Source: Rhizomys pruinosus
Lineage: Eukaryota > Chordata > Mammalia > Rodentia > Spalacidae
Direction: 5' to 3'
Length of the DNA: 64,000 bases
NCBI GenBank assembly: GCA_009823505.1
Contig: VZQC01008777.1
Location: 1,459,482 to 1,523,481, forward strand
In this document: piece after piece, positions 22,966 to 33,889 of the stretch
Layout: each line of letters begins with the position of its first letter
How positions within the stretch are numbered: the stretch's first letter is position 1
Notes under the pieces: generated by a model
Seen by the model: the letters and a program-made list of their open reading frames with translations, nothing else
What the model was told of the DNA's origin: nothing
The model's database searches: none
Made by a program: the position numbers and the translations under genes

Positions 22966-23181
22966 TTCTTTTAAAAATTTTGATTGTTTTTTATTTATTT
23001 ATTTTATGTTATGTTATTGAGTTTATTCCTTGCACTTGCGCTTTGTGTATCGTCAGTCTGCGTTCCTTGGAACGGGGATCCTGGAGCTGTGGACATTGTT
23101 ACTCCATGTGGATTCTGGGAATCAAATCTGGGTCTCTCCAAGAAGCAGACAGTGCGTCAAACGCTGAGCATCTCTCCAGCC
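22966..23181 (-). repeat. B2/B3-type SINE, error-rich copy
   Basis: Minus-strand SINE ending in 'catctctccagcccc'. The partner at 60,906-61,118 carries a clean consensus-like version ('cttaactgctgagccatctc'). Confidence 0.87.
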
Positions 23182-24190
23182 CCTATTTTTATTTTTTCTG
23201 TGTATGAGGTTTGTCTTATATTTTTTTGAGACTGTTTGCATGTCAGAAGAGGGTGTCTCATGAGTTTTAACTCGTGAAAGAATTTCCAAGGCTTTTTAGT
23301 TTACAAAAGAGGCAGAACTAATTCAGAGAGTATAAATCACCTGATCATGTTTACAGAAATTGTGTGTTTTATGACTTTAGAGTGTGTTTTTATTCATCTT
23401 TACAAACTGCCTCTTCCAAATGTTCCTAAGCAAGTTAACCAGAGAGATGGTGAGTTGCTTCATGCAAAGCTATCCACTCAACATGTGGCAAAGTCTCTTG
23501 ACTCCTAGTTTAGCAAATTTTTATATTACATCTTGCTGCCTCCCTTTCTTATCAAGTTGTAATGAGCTCTATTCTGTTTTAATGAGTATGTTAATGTGTT
23601 AGTGTTGGTCTCAGCCTGACCTTGTATTTGTTTGTCTTTGATGCTCTGTTTCTATTTAAACTGTGAGCTCTTGGGAGGTGAAAAGATGCCAATTTAACCA
23701 TCCCCTTGCCTTGTGCTCCTGAAGGCTTGAACACTATTTGCTGAAGATATGGCTGTATGGACTAGGCTAATTGTTTCCCTTCTTCTATTAGGGGAATGTA
23801 TTATTTTGCTTTTGGATTTCTCTTGTCATCCATCTTTCAAGATTCTTCTAAAGGCCAGGAAATGGAATCAACTTTTTCTATCAACAACTTTTCTCACCAG
23901 AATTCTGAATTTTCCTCAGATTTGTAAAGGGAAACAGAAGTGTGAAACCCAGAGATAGTGAGGAGTGGAGCTGTCATTTTATATTTGTTTTCCAGGACAC
24001 TGCTGAGCATAGCAATATAAATGGCAAATGCCACATTGCATTTGCAGAAGAGCAGGTGGCACTTGCAGCAGGGGAATTGGGAGGGTGTAGTAAATACATA
24101 GGAAGTAAAACAACAACAGAGGCATGAAGATGGAGAGGTGGCTGAAAACACCATGCCTAACACTTTCCCTACAGAAATACAGAACTTCTG
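23182..24190. other. Single-copy core of block B, no gene seen
   Basis: About 500 bp from 23,240 to 23,740 are identical by eye in all three block B copies. A small variable site follows at 23,741-23,765, where the copies read differently. The 72-codon open frame at 23,384-23,602 recurs unchanged in each copy only because the DNA does. It has no family resemblance. Confidence 0.6.
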
Positions 24191-24191
24191 G

Positions 24192-24388
24192 GGCTGAAGA
24201 CGTTTGGTTGGCAGTTAAGTAGAGTACTGCTGCTCTTGCAAAAGACATGGGTTGATTCTTTATCACCCCACATGGTGGCCTACAAACCATCTGTAACTGT
24301 CGTTCCAAGGGATCACACACCTATCCTGACACCCACATGCATTACCTGCAGGCAGCCAACACTCTGTACACATAAAAAGATATAAAAA
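24192..24388 (+). repeat. B2/B3-type SINE, first of two adjacent
   Basis: Plus strand. It begins 'ggggctgaagacg', contains 'gctgctcttgcaaaagacatggg' and ends in an A-rich tail that abuts the next SINE. The partner at 62,125-62,318 is cleaner. Confidence 0.82.
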
Positions 24389-24390
24389 TA

Positions 24391-24620
24391 GGGCTGGAGA
24401 GTAGAGTGGCTCTCAGTTAAGAACCACTGGCTGCTTTCTTGGAGATGGCCCAGAATTTGAATCCCAGAATCCACATAGTGGATAACATAATGGTCCATAG
24501 CTCCAGGACCCCAGTTCCAAGCATCCCAGAACTGCATGACACAAATGCACGAAACATATACATTGCAAGGAATAAACTTGTACCATAATAAAAAGAATAA
24601 TAAAAACAAATCAAGATGGT
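24391..24620 (+). repeat. B2/B3-type SINE, second of two adjacent
   Basis: Plus strand, starting 'gggctggagag' immediately after the previous element's A-tail. The partner at 62,322-62,530 shows the expected 'gagatggctcagcagttaag' head. This copy has base insertions there. Confidence 0.85.
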
Positions 24621-24904
24621 TTTTAAAAAGAAGAAATACAGTAACTTCTCTAACATGGAGATAATTAAAGTTCCAGGTTCCCATAGGCTACTTAATGCAA
24701 TTTACAACTAGCACAGTACAGAGATTAGGTTCTTGAGTCAAACCACCTTGGCTGGAACCTTGTACCAACAAATCACACCTAAGGATCTATCTGATTGAGT
24801 TATTGTGCAGACTAACACACAAAGTTTCTCAAAAGTGTCTTTCCCAGGTTAAGCCCTCAGTAAGCTTTAGTTGTTACTAAGCTCTTACATTTACTTGTAT
24901 TCTT

Positions 24905-25097
24905 TTAAAATATTTTATTTAGTTTTTTTTATTTTTATTTTTTGGGGGTAATGAATGTTTGCTTCAATGTAAATGAGGGCATGGAATGCACTGGAATTGG
25001 AGTTCCGGTGCTTAAGCATCATTAGGCACCCGAATTAACTCAGTCCAGTGCATAAACAGACGTGCTCTTAGCAGCTTGAGCCAGCTCTCTCGCCCTA
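24905..25097 (-). repeat. B2/B3-type SINE, diverged
   Basis: Minus strand, from the TTTTATTT tail to 'agccagctctctcgccc'. The partners at 47,505-47,699 and 62,825-63,016 show that the extra bases here are copy-specific. Confidence 0.75.
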
Positions 25098-25602
25098 AGG
25101 TTTATTCTTATGTTTTCCCTTTTTTTTTAGGTTTAAAACTGAAAAATAAAAAGAACAGCTTGAGTGGCCCAAAACACTGATGTTGGGAACACCCTTCAAA
25201 AGGGTGGGACAGTTAGCTATGGCAGTTCCCAAAGTACTCATTGTGGATAACTAGTTTTCCAATAATATCTAACCTCTATGTATTGAGACATAAGAAATTA
25301 CCAAATTACATAGTACAAAAATATAACATAATCACCATTAACCATAATCATTAAAGCCATTTATCAGATTAATTACTGATGAGTCCTAAGGGCCTGAGTG
25401 GATTAGAGAAGGGAAAATATGATTGTGGTAATCAACTGAGTGTGTTTGAAGTATTATATGTTTTTATGGTTTTATAGATTACTGAAAGTAGCATTAAGTT
25501 CCTTCATAAAGAAACACATGTATATTTATATAGTTATACGCGCATGGAAAATCAGATTAATTCACAAGAGAAGATTTAAAAAATGAGCTTAAAAAAACCA
25601 GG
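25098..25602. other. Single-copy part of block B
   Basis: AT-rich, near-identical to 47,700-48,200 and 63,017-63,519. No gene or RNA feature seen. Confidence 0.5.
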
Positions 25603-25858
25603 GTTGGGGCTGGAGATGGCCTAAGCGGTTAAGACACCGACCGCTCTGTACAGAGGACCTGGTTTCTGACTCCCCCACCCACTGGCGGCCAAAAACAGTC
25701 TCTGAAAACTCCAATTCCAGGAGGAAGCTCCAGTTCCAGGGGAATCCGACCACCCTCTTTTTGACCTACCGCGGGCATTGCACGACATGGGTGCACAAAA
25801 CCTGCATGCAGACAGTTACATTCATACCACATACAAAATAAATAAAATAAAAAAAATA
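25603..25858 (+). repeat. B2-type SINE with A-rich (TAAA)n tail, error-rich copy
   Basis: Plus-strand full-length B2-type SINE, including the duplicated 'ccaattccagga/gctccagttccagg' segment. The partner at 63,520-63,785 is clean. Here single bases are lost or gained along its length. Confidence 0.92.
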
Positions 25859-26177
25859 AAAAAAATAAAATGTCAGGGTACCTTTTCTGAGTAAAAACCC
25901 CTCATCCTAACAGGAAGTATAATGTAAAACTATTTCTCATAATGACTTGTAAGATTTCTGAGGTCTTCAAGCCAAATATTAGGTCAAAATAGAAGGAGTT
26001 CACTGGGGAGTGTGTTTGTAGCCACAAATGTTTTACAAAGCGATAAGATTATATATTACCGTAGTGCATCATTGGAGCTAAAGGGTATTTATAATTAATT
26101 ATTTATCACACTAAAGGTTCATATTAAGAAGTCAGGCAAAAGAGCGGTCAGTAGGGCAGATAAGAACCCTACAACTG
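25859..26177. other. Single-copy part of block B
   Basis: AT-rich, matched by 48,467-48,767 and 63,786-64,000 with scattered indels. No feature seen. Confidence 0.45.
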
Positions 26178-26316
26178 GGCTGGAGGATGGCTCAGAGGTT
26201 GAAGAGTGGCGCAAATGCTCTGCAGAGGACCTGGGTTTGATTGCCAGCACCCACATGGCAGCTAAGAACCATCTTTGGACTCCAGTTCCAGGGGAATCCA
26301 ACAAAGAAAAAAAAAA
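26178..26316 (+). repeat. 3'-truncated B2-type SINE
   Basis: Plus strand, from 'gggctggaggatggctcag' to 'ttccaggggaatccaacaaag' then an A-run. The usual last third is absent. The partner at 48,768-48,908 has the same truncation, so it is genuine. Confidence 0.87.
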
Positions 26317-28559
26317 GAATCCTACGAATCCTTCCATTTGATACTAGTACAGGGCCTCCAGCTCCTTCTATGGAGGAATGATAATAAATAAACACATCCT
26401 ATTGCTAGCCATATATCCATAAGACGCATACTAGCTATGCCTTTAAATCCAGGTTCTTACTGAGACTCCATTACAGAAGTAGGACTACCTGCCCATGTGG
26501 CTTGACCTTCAAAAGTAAGGTTGGTGCTGTGGTACCCATTTTCCCTTATCCTTCCATAGATGAGATCTTATTTCTGGAAACTTTGAAAATGTTTTGTCTT
26601 TTTCTTTTTAGGAAGATAAATTATTTGTTCTATATAAATTTTCTTATTCCCTGTGACACTATCTTGGCAAACAGGCATAAATCTCAGCTCAAAGAAGGAA
26701 ATGCTTTACTATCTTATCAGATATACTCAACCCAGACTCAGGTAGATTCTGTATTTACCTGGAAAATAGATTCAAATGACCTATGTAATGAAGTTTTCAT
26801 TTGGATCAGGTTATATTTTAGAAGTTTGTATAAATTAAGAGAATAATGTCTTTTGATTTTAGATGATGGGGATTATACTGTTCCCCAATTTCCACAAAGG
26901 CACCTTGTTAGAGACATCCTTGTATCCGCAGCACAGACACCTTTCTAGTCTTCACAGACCTCATGCATGGTATCAACAATCCCTTAATTTTCAGTCTCAC
27001 TTTTGCTCTCTACTCCTTTTTTTTTCTCTATGTAACCCTTGCTTCAGGCACGTTAGTTTCATTCTAGATTGGGCAAACAGTATGTTCTTCCTACACGGAT
27101 GAAGCTGAGTTTTTGCAGAGGTTTTGCACATATACAAGATACAGTAACTTTTTTTTGTTTTTGTTAACTGTGATGCAAGAGTATTTCAATGTGTATATGC
27201 TAAACACACATTCATATTTATGTTTTCTCTTAAACGAAGAAAGGTGCCTCTTCTAAGATGTTTTTGAAAGTTTCCTTAGCCAGAATTAATGTCACTTCCT
27301 CTCAACTTTAAATCCCTGCTACGATCTCTTCAAAGACACCTCCCACACAGAGTGTGGACTTCTGTCTGTTATTTACACTTTCATTCAGGTCAGGTACCAT
27401 GTCCTCAATTATTAGAAAGCTCACGTTCTCTGGCCGTAACTGTAGCTTCTAAGATGGCCACATCCTGAAACTGTTCTGATAAATACCAAGAGAAATGATT
27501 CTCAGATCAAAGGTATGAAAGGTTGTGGCTATTTGCTGTCTCATTAATGACATATGAGAAGAATGCACCTGAGAAACAAGTAGAAAGGGGCCAAGACTAA
27601 AAGTTGAGAGAGAATCCTATAACATCAGTAATGCATGGTTTTAGATATAACTAATGTACTTCCCTTTGGACTGCCTATAAAAGGCACACGTGGTTCCTGT
27701 TCCAAGAGAGTCCAATGTGAAGCCCATCCACTATATGAGACACAGGATAACTGTGAATTTGGACCAGTAAAAAAATTGTAAACTTAGTAAAACTCCATGA
27801 TAATGTCTTTTTTGCAGTTTTCTTTTGTAATTTGTTGTGTGATACTTGAGTGTGGACTTTGTAGATAACAATGTAGTAGAAATTTCAAAGGTTGGGACAC
27901 ACTTGAAACAGTTTCAGGTATATACTCTTGTAGGGTGAAATCATATGAGTTCTGAGTAATGTGTTGGAGGAAATGGTTAAAAGATACACAACCAGAAGGA
28001 TGGAAGCAAAAGCTCTCAACTTCTTTCTCAAACCACCATGGGAATTCTTGGCAGTCCCAGACAATCTTAGCTTTTACTCTGTACCTTATCTGGTATCATA
28101 ATGTTCTTGCCTATAACTATGGCTGTGTTTTTCAGGTGTCCTTATTTGATTCCCTAATCATACTTTGATCCAGTCCAGGCTCTAGTCAGTTCAAGCAGGA
28201 GTTTGCCCTAACAACACATCCTCTCAACAGAAAGCTGTTGATTAATGAGCTTGTTCTTCTCATAACTCAAAAGTGACTTAGCAATACTTTTGGGGGGAAA
28301 AATACTTTGTATGATAGGTTTGCCCAGCAACTTCAGCTTAGGCCATTTGTCAGGACTGGGAGTTATATATCCTTCAAGTTAAGGACATACTGGGCAATTA
28401 ACAATCCATGACAGATTTTAATTTTAACCTGTTCTATGACTAGTGCTCACTAATACATATTTTATGAAGGAGAAAAAATATCCAATGTGCATAGTACTTC
28501 TTTTTGAATTGTATTCATTTGTTTTCTTTTTATCATTGTTATTAAAAACTTTGTTCCAT
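26317..28559. other. Largest single-copy part of block B, no gene seen
   Basis: 2.2 kb nearly identical to 48,909-51,155. A 114-codon open frame at 26,502-26,846 has no recognisable domain. It is interrupted in the second copy by one- and two-base differences, so I do not call it a gene. No splice-like or RNA structure signal was convincing. Confidence 0.55.
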
Positions 28560-29340
28560 AGGTCATACCAAAATTTCTCATTGTGAATCCAAAGTCACTT
28601 CCCCTTCCATGTCTCCCACCCCACCCAAGTCCCTGCACTCTGCCTCATCTGTCCTGATCTTTTTCTGATCTTCAGAGATTTTTTTTCCGTTTCGTTTTGT
28701 TGTTGTTCTCTCCAACTTTGTAATTGCATATAATATATATATATTATTATATATCTAATATATACTGTAGACAATAAATAGCATAGTACGAGACTATAGC
28801 CAAGACTAGAACTAGTGTTGAATATACATGAAATACAGACCATACAGCACATATCACGGGAATTGGAGGACTTTTTGTGCAAGATGCAGGGGGTCCTGGA
28901 AGGGGGCTGAAGGTTGGCCCTGGGCAACCCAAACAACCATGCAATCCGCATTAGATCGTCCTTTGCTCCACATGGGGGGTCGTCCCTCCCATTACCCCAG
29001 AGGCCATAACCAATAGCGTTGGATCTCCCTGTGAACACCTGGTCCTGCATGATATACTCAGGTAGTCCAACAATGGCAGTCTATATTCTGATAGGTCTGA
29101 AAATCCCTTAGACTGTTTAGTCCACAAGACCTGGGTATCTCAGTATCCCCATCTGGCAGAAGAAGGGTTTGGAGGATTCTTGGCGAGCTGAGGTCCCTTT
29201 TCAGACCATGGTGGAATGGTTAAAAAGCTGGTGTCTCATGTCTTTAGGGGTGCCAAAAGTGGTGGCAGCCTGAGGGTAGATGCACTTGCCAGTAAGAATG
29301 AAGTCAAGCAACGCACAGAACCGTATCTAGAAAAAACAAA
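28560..29340 (-). repeat. Dispersed repeat of unnamed family, inverted relative to 7.87-8.17 kb
   Basis: The 28,900-29,190 part matches the reverse complement of 7,870-8,165. The duplicate in block B copy 2 lies at about 51,160-51,940, with a strongly different 51,320-51,490 segment. A (TA)-rich stretch sits at 28,728-28,765. Family not identified. An LTR or an old LINE 3' end are candidates. Confidence 0.65.
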
Positions 29341-29342
29341 AA

Positions 29343-29700
29343 AAAAGGGTCTCTGTCTCTTTTGTTTTTTCTTGTATCGTTTTCTTTCTTTTTTTCTTTC
29401 TCTTTCTTTTTTCTTCTTCTTCTTTCTTTTTTTTTTTCTTTCTTTTTATTTTCTTTCTATTCCTTTCGTACTTATTTTCTCTTTGTTCTTCTTTTTCTTT
29501 CTTTTTTTCTCTCTAAAACAAAGTATCTTCTTTTTTTTAAAAAAAATGTTGTCTTAGTTTTCTTCTTTCTTTTCTGTTTTTTTTTACTTTTTTGGGTCTT
29601 TCTTATCTTTCTTTTTTTCTTCTTTTGTCCTTTCTTTTTTTTCTTTTTCTTTCTTTCTATTTTCTTTTTTTCTTCTTCTTTCTTTTCTTTCTTTGGTGTA
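29343..29700. repeat. Long pyrimidine tract, (TTTC)n/(TTC)n-like
   Basis: About 350 bp of almost pure C/T on the plus strand, built of degenerate TTTC, TTC and T-run units. Its partner at about 51,958-52,226 is shorter and differently arranged. All phenylalanine/serine- or lysine/arginine-rich open frames across it (up to 161 codons) come from this repeat. Confidence 0.93.
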
Positions 29701-29734
29701 GTATGTATTATGTATGTATGTCTATGTATTATTA

Positions 29735-29876
29735 TTTTTTTGACCAGGGTCTGCCCTTTCAAGTCCCAGCTGGCATGGCGTCACTCTGTCAGCACGGCTG
29801 GCCTTGAGCTCATAGAGACTCACCTTGCTCTGCCTCCTGAGTGCTGAGGATTAAAGGCGGTGCCACCACCGATCAT
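29735..29876 (-). repeat. B1 SINE
   Basis: Minus strand, from 'gaccagggtctgccc' to 'aaaggcggtgccaccacc', following the pyrimidine tract that could derive from its tail. The partner is at 52,275-52,410. Confidence 0.87.
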
Positions 29877-29889
29877 ATTTTTAAAACAA

Positions 29890-30090
29890 AATGCTGGAGA
29901 AGATGACTCATCGCATAAGACAACTGATGCTCTTGCGAACACAATTTCGTTCAGATCACTGGATGCTAACACTGTACCTTAACTTTAGTCCTGAGGGGAT
30001 CTGACACCACTTCTTTGACCTCCACAGGCCATTGTATGATGCAGGTTCACGTACTGTAGAGCATACACTCGCTCCATACATATTAAAACC
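29890..30090 (+). repeat. Old B2/B3-type SINE
   Basis: Plus strand and diverged. It is recognised by 'atgctggagaagatgactca', 'ctgatgctcttgcgaac' and 'ggggatctgacacca'. The partner is at 52,427-52,618. Confidence 0.68.
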
Positions 30091-30964
30091 CTAGTCATCC
30101 CTATCAAAGGGCTTCTTTGGCATCAGATGAAGTACTATTACATAGTACCAAAACTGGTCATGCACATATTGATTCCAAATTGCCCAAGCCTAAGTGACAC
30201 TATCTACCATTGCAACAGTGAAAAGGGGTAAGAGAGGAACTAAGAAATCTCTTACCCATCATTACAAAGCTACGTTATGCAAAAGAGGGCCTGGACCATG
30301 AATGGCCAAAGTGTTGGAGACTAGGAATCTCACAAGTGGGGCCCAGGACAAGACTCTTATCTATTAAAGCCTCATCACCCAGAACTCAGAGACCACTGGG
30401 AGGAAGGGGCACCAGAAGATTGTAAGAGCCAGGTGAGGTGGTGGAAGACAATATGGAAATAGAATCTTACAAGCTTCTGGGACTTAGCTCATATACACCT
30501 ACACCAGTATCACCATGCAAAAAGACCACATGCAAACTCAAGAGACAAAAAACTCAGAATGGAACATGGGATATAGGCAGCAGTATCCAATCTTAAGCTT
30601 AAGAAAATAGTTAGCAAACTGGTTATGCGGGGTGAGTACAAACTGGCTTCTTAAAGCATGGCGCTCTGGATAGGCTGAATAGAGTCTCAGTAGATGAAAT
30701 TGCACGTAAGAAATGGTAGGTGAATTAACTTGACATCATAGGGCCTTAACACAAATGACAGAATGTTGAATTCTAGTGGAGGGGCTGTTGGGGAGGGTGT
30801 CAATAGGGACTGGATTATAAGGACAAAGGTGATTAAGATTGATTGGATGATTCTGTATGAAACACCACACAAAGACATAACAATTATCAAATTCTCTTAA
30901 AGTTAAAAATAATGAATGTACAACATGCATTTTATAAAATAAAAATAATAAATAACTGTTCTTG
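30091..30964. other. Block B sequence with possible dispersed-repeat debris
   Basis: The 30,240-30,600 part contains phrases ('gaagattgtaagagccagg', 'cttctgggacttagctc') of a kind common in rodent interspersed repeats, but I cannot name the family. The partner is at about 52,740-53,485. No gene seen. Confidence 0.4.
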
Positions 30965-30967
30965 TCT

Positions 30968-31105
30968 TTTCCAGACCGGTCTACCTGTGCCCCCAGCTTC
31001 CTGGAACTCACTCTGTAGACCAGGGCTGCCTTTGAAACTCCAAAATCTGCCTCCCTGCCTCCACAAAGTGTTAGGATTAAAGGCATGCACCCATCACACC
31101 TGGCT
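30968..31105 (-). repeat. B1 SINE, error-rich copy
   Basis: Minus strand, from 'ttttccagaccggtctacc' to 'cacacctggct'. The partner is at 53,487-53,633. Confidence 0.85.
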
Positions 31106-31185
31106 AATAAATAAAACATTTTTAAAAACCCTATACTCTTTATAAACATCTATAATCTACTGCTACTGTTTGGCAAGTAGGAGTT

Positions 31186-31221
31186 TGTGTGGTGTGTTGT
31201 GTGTGTGTGTGTGTGTGTGTA
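31186..31221. repeat. (TG)n microsatellite
   Basis: Short TG/TGTTG tract. The partner at 53,713-53,748 has a longer, purer TG run, so its length differs between the two block B copies. Confidence 0.92.
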
Positions 31222-32424
31222 GTGTATTGTCTTGTAGTAAGTATCTAATGGGGTAGGTTATTTGATTACATTACCTTAAGTAATACCAAAACACTTGCAG
31301 TAACAAGTATCAATTATCACTATATGAAATTCACACATGAATTATCGATCACCGCAAAACATGGACGGCATTTTTTTTCTCTTTCTTTTTGTTTGGTCAA
31401 CATGTTTATGTAAGCAAACCTCTTGAAATGGACTTTGGATCATGGGTTGTGCAAAAACTGAACTCAGATGTTTATTAATTGTGTTTATATGGACACTTCT
31501 TATTTTTATTGCATATGTGTATTACTGGTCAAATAATGTAAAAATAAAACTAAAACTAAAAACATTTGCACACATTGATTACATCTTTATATATAGTAAA
31601 ATGAATGTGGTTTCATAAGGATTCTATTCCTTTTGGTGTTTGAAATATGTTATTTAATAGTTGATAATATCATATTATATGTATAATATGTTTGATTATA
31701 CCTACTCTCACTTCCCATTCAACTCCTCCCAGAACTCCCTTAACTTCATGCCTATATTGTCATAAACCACTGAGTCCACTTATGCTGCCTATATGTGAAT
31801 GGATAAAGGGCCATTACGAAGCCTTGGAAACCTACCAGGGGACACAGTCCTGAAAAGCACTCTAGCATCTGTTAGTTGGTAATGGCCCATTACTTAGTGG
31901 GGCCTAGTGAGACCCTCACACATCTTGGCTGGAATTTTAACTGGATGATGTCAAGGACTTGTATGCTAGGTCAGCCAAGATTGCTATGAGTTCATGAATG
32001 CAATGGCCCTGTTATCTGCAGAGGACACTGCTTTGCAGAATTCTTACCCAACATCTGACCCTTACAGTCTTTATGCCTCTTCCTTTCTGTGACTGATTCC
32101 TGAGCCTGTTGGGAGAAGGAAGATAATGTAGATTTTTCCATTAGGGCCTAGCACCCCACTACCACTTACTCTCTGCTCTTTGAATGAGTCTCTGTATTAA
32201 ATGTAGTGCACTGCAAAAAGAATCTTCTCTGATAAGAACTAAGTGCTACAGTATAACCTAGGGGTATAAAGATAAATAGATTAGAATGCAGTTTGAACCT
32301 GACCATTTAGTAAATAAAAATTAAGAAAGGATCTAAAATCACGCAAATGCATAGTTTATATATACTGATGTATACCCCTGATGTTATATTGTCTATATGT
32401 ACTTATTGGTCAAATAAAAAAAAA
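31222..32424. other. Single-copy part of block B, no gene seen
   Basis: Near-identical to 53,749-54,945 apart from scattered small differences around 31,770-31,800 and 31,930-31,990. No feature recognised. Confidence 0.55.
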
Positions 32425-32668
32425 AAAACTTTTCTTTTTTTTTTGAATTTTACTTATTTTGTATGTGTAGAATGTACTGTCCTGCATGTCAGGTTGTGCA
32501 ACCCGTGTCGTGCAATGCCGTGGAGGTCCAGACAGGGGTTTGGATTCCTGGAACTGGATCTGGAATTGGAGTTTCAGGACGGTTCTCAGCCCCATGTCGG
32601 TAGCTGGGGATCGAACCCAGATCCTCTGCAAAGCAATTGGTGGCCTTACAACCGCTAGGCCATTCTCT
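32425..32668 (-). repeat. B2-type SINE, error-rich copy
   Basis: Minus strand, from the T-run to 'cgctaggccattctct'. The partner at 54,957-55,190 differs by many single-base indels. Confidence 0.88.
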
Positions 32669-32773
32669 AAAAGCACCTTTCACGCACAGTTGTTATGTAG
32701 CATACAGTATATTAAAGCATTGCACAGAGTTGATGTTTCCCTTTGTTGTAATTGGTTTCTTCAAATCAACTTT
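32669..32773. other. Spacer
   Basis: Short unique stretch between two SINEs. Confidence 0.4.
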
Positions 32774-32787
32774 AATAGACAAAAGTT

Positions 32788-32942
32788 GCCGGGCGTGTTG
32801 GCGCACACTTTATTCCTCAGCACCTTGGGAGGCGGAGGCAGCCGATCTTTGTGAGTTCAAGGCCAGCCTGGTTCTACAGAGTGAGTTCCAGACAGCTGGT
32901 GGCTACAGGGAGACCCTGTCTCAAAAGACCCCCCCAAAAAAA
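32788..32942 (+). repeat. B1 SINE with 14-bp target-site duplication
   Basis: Plus-strand full-length B1 ('gccgggcgtgttggcgcac' to 'ctgtctcaaaagacc' plus A-run). It is flanked by aatagacaaaagtt at 32,774-32,787 and 32,943-32,956. The partner is at 55,308-55,465. Confidence 0.95.
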
Positions 32943-32956
32943 AATAGACAAAAGTT

Positions 32957-33369
32957 ACCACCCTGCTCCACATTTTATTTTCTATAGCTAACACGGAACA
33001 GGAATCTGTGCACATAACAAAGTCACACAAATCTCATCGGACCCTTATCATCAACTTGCCCTTGTACTCCACTTTCTGTTGCTGGTGCTAAGACACTGAC
33101 TAAAACCAAACTTCAGAGGAAAGGGTGATTTCCTTTTGTTTGTTTTAAATTTTTTTTCATAGCTTACAAATATAGTACCATCATCCAAGGCAATCAAGGC
33201 AGAGAACTCAAAGGCAGGACTGCAGCAGAGAACACAGAGGAACATGCTTACAGGCTTGCTACATTTGGTTATTGTTTAGCCTGGATTCTTATTACAGCCT
33301 TTCCCCCACCTGCCCAGAGATGCCACTGGCCACAGTACCTATTTCATTTATCAATTAAGAACATATCTC
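32957..33369. other. End of block B copy 1, no gene seen
   Basis: Near-identical to 55,470-55,888. In the other copy this sequence runs on without a break into 55,889 and beyond, whereas here it stops at an N. Confidence 0.6.
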
Positions 33370-33370
33370 N
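33370..33370. other. Single N: sequence join
   Basis: Left of the N the sequence is the end of block B (as at 55,888). Right of it the sequence starts mid-ORF2 of an L1 (as at 11,830). No repeat bridges the two. This looks like an assembly join rather than an ambiguous base. Confidence 0.85.
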
Positions 33371-33851
33371 TAATTAATGGGGTTCAAGGAAGAGATAAAG
33401 AAAGAAAAAGAAACTAACTCATTTCCTGGAAACTGCAAGAAATGATAATACAACACAACAAAACCTATGGAATACTTTAAAAGCAGTCCTAAGGAGGGAA
33501 GTTTATAGCTCTGGGTGCCTACACCCAGAACAAACAGAAAGTAGGCACAAGTGAATGATCTGCAGCTAAAACACTTGAGAGACAAAACAACAGATGAACC
33601 CCAAAAACAACCGACAGGAAGATATAACAACAATCAGAGCAGAAACCAATTATAAATAAAAAAGAAAAATCATACAAAAAAAATAATGAATCCAAAATTT
33701 GGTTATTTGAAAGTAAACATGATATACAGATCTCTAGCCCAGTTACCAAAAGAAAGAAATAACAACTCCAAATCGATACAATATCCTGTGATGAAATGGG
33801 GAAATATCACAGCAGGACAATGAAAAGGTCCAGAAAAATCATACAAGAATA

Positions 33852-33889
<38 letters not shown>

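Larger units (their letters stand above)
21557..33369 (+). repeat. Duplicated block B, copy 1
   Basis: It reappears at 45,014-55,888 (from 22,415 rightward) and 59,511-64,000 (21,557 to about 26,095). Stretches such as 23,240-23,740, 27,230-27,780 and 27,950-28,440 match their partners essentially base for base. Divergence, almost all small indels, clusters in SINEs and low-complexity DNA. It ends exactly at the N at 33,370. Confidence 0.96.

Noticed and set aside
23384..23602. A 72-codon open frame found unchanged three times (also 45,981 and 61,320)
   Set aside because: Identity at the protein level only reflects identical DNA in the duplicated block. No domain and no coding signature.
26502..26846. 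A 114-codon open frame
   Set aside because: Broken in the second block copy and without recognisable domain. AT-rich chance frame.
28595..29050. A 151-codon minus-strand open frame considered as a possible small gene
   Set aside because: Lies in a dispersed repeat and TA-rich DNA, and is not maintained in the second copy.
29216..29847. Open frames up to 161 codons rich in Phe, Ser and Leu (and 183 codons at 51,798-52,349)
   Set aside because: They are translations of the pyrimidine tract and neighbouring B1. The repeat explains the composition and the frame is not kept between the two copies.
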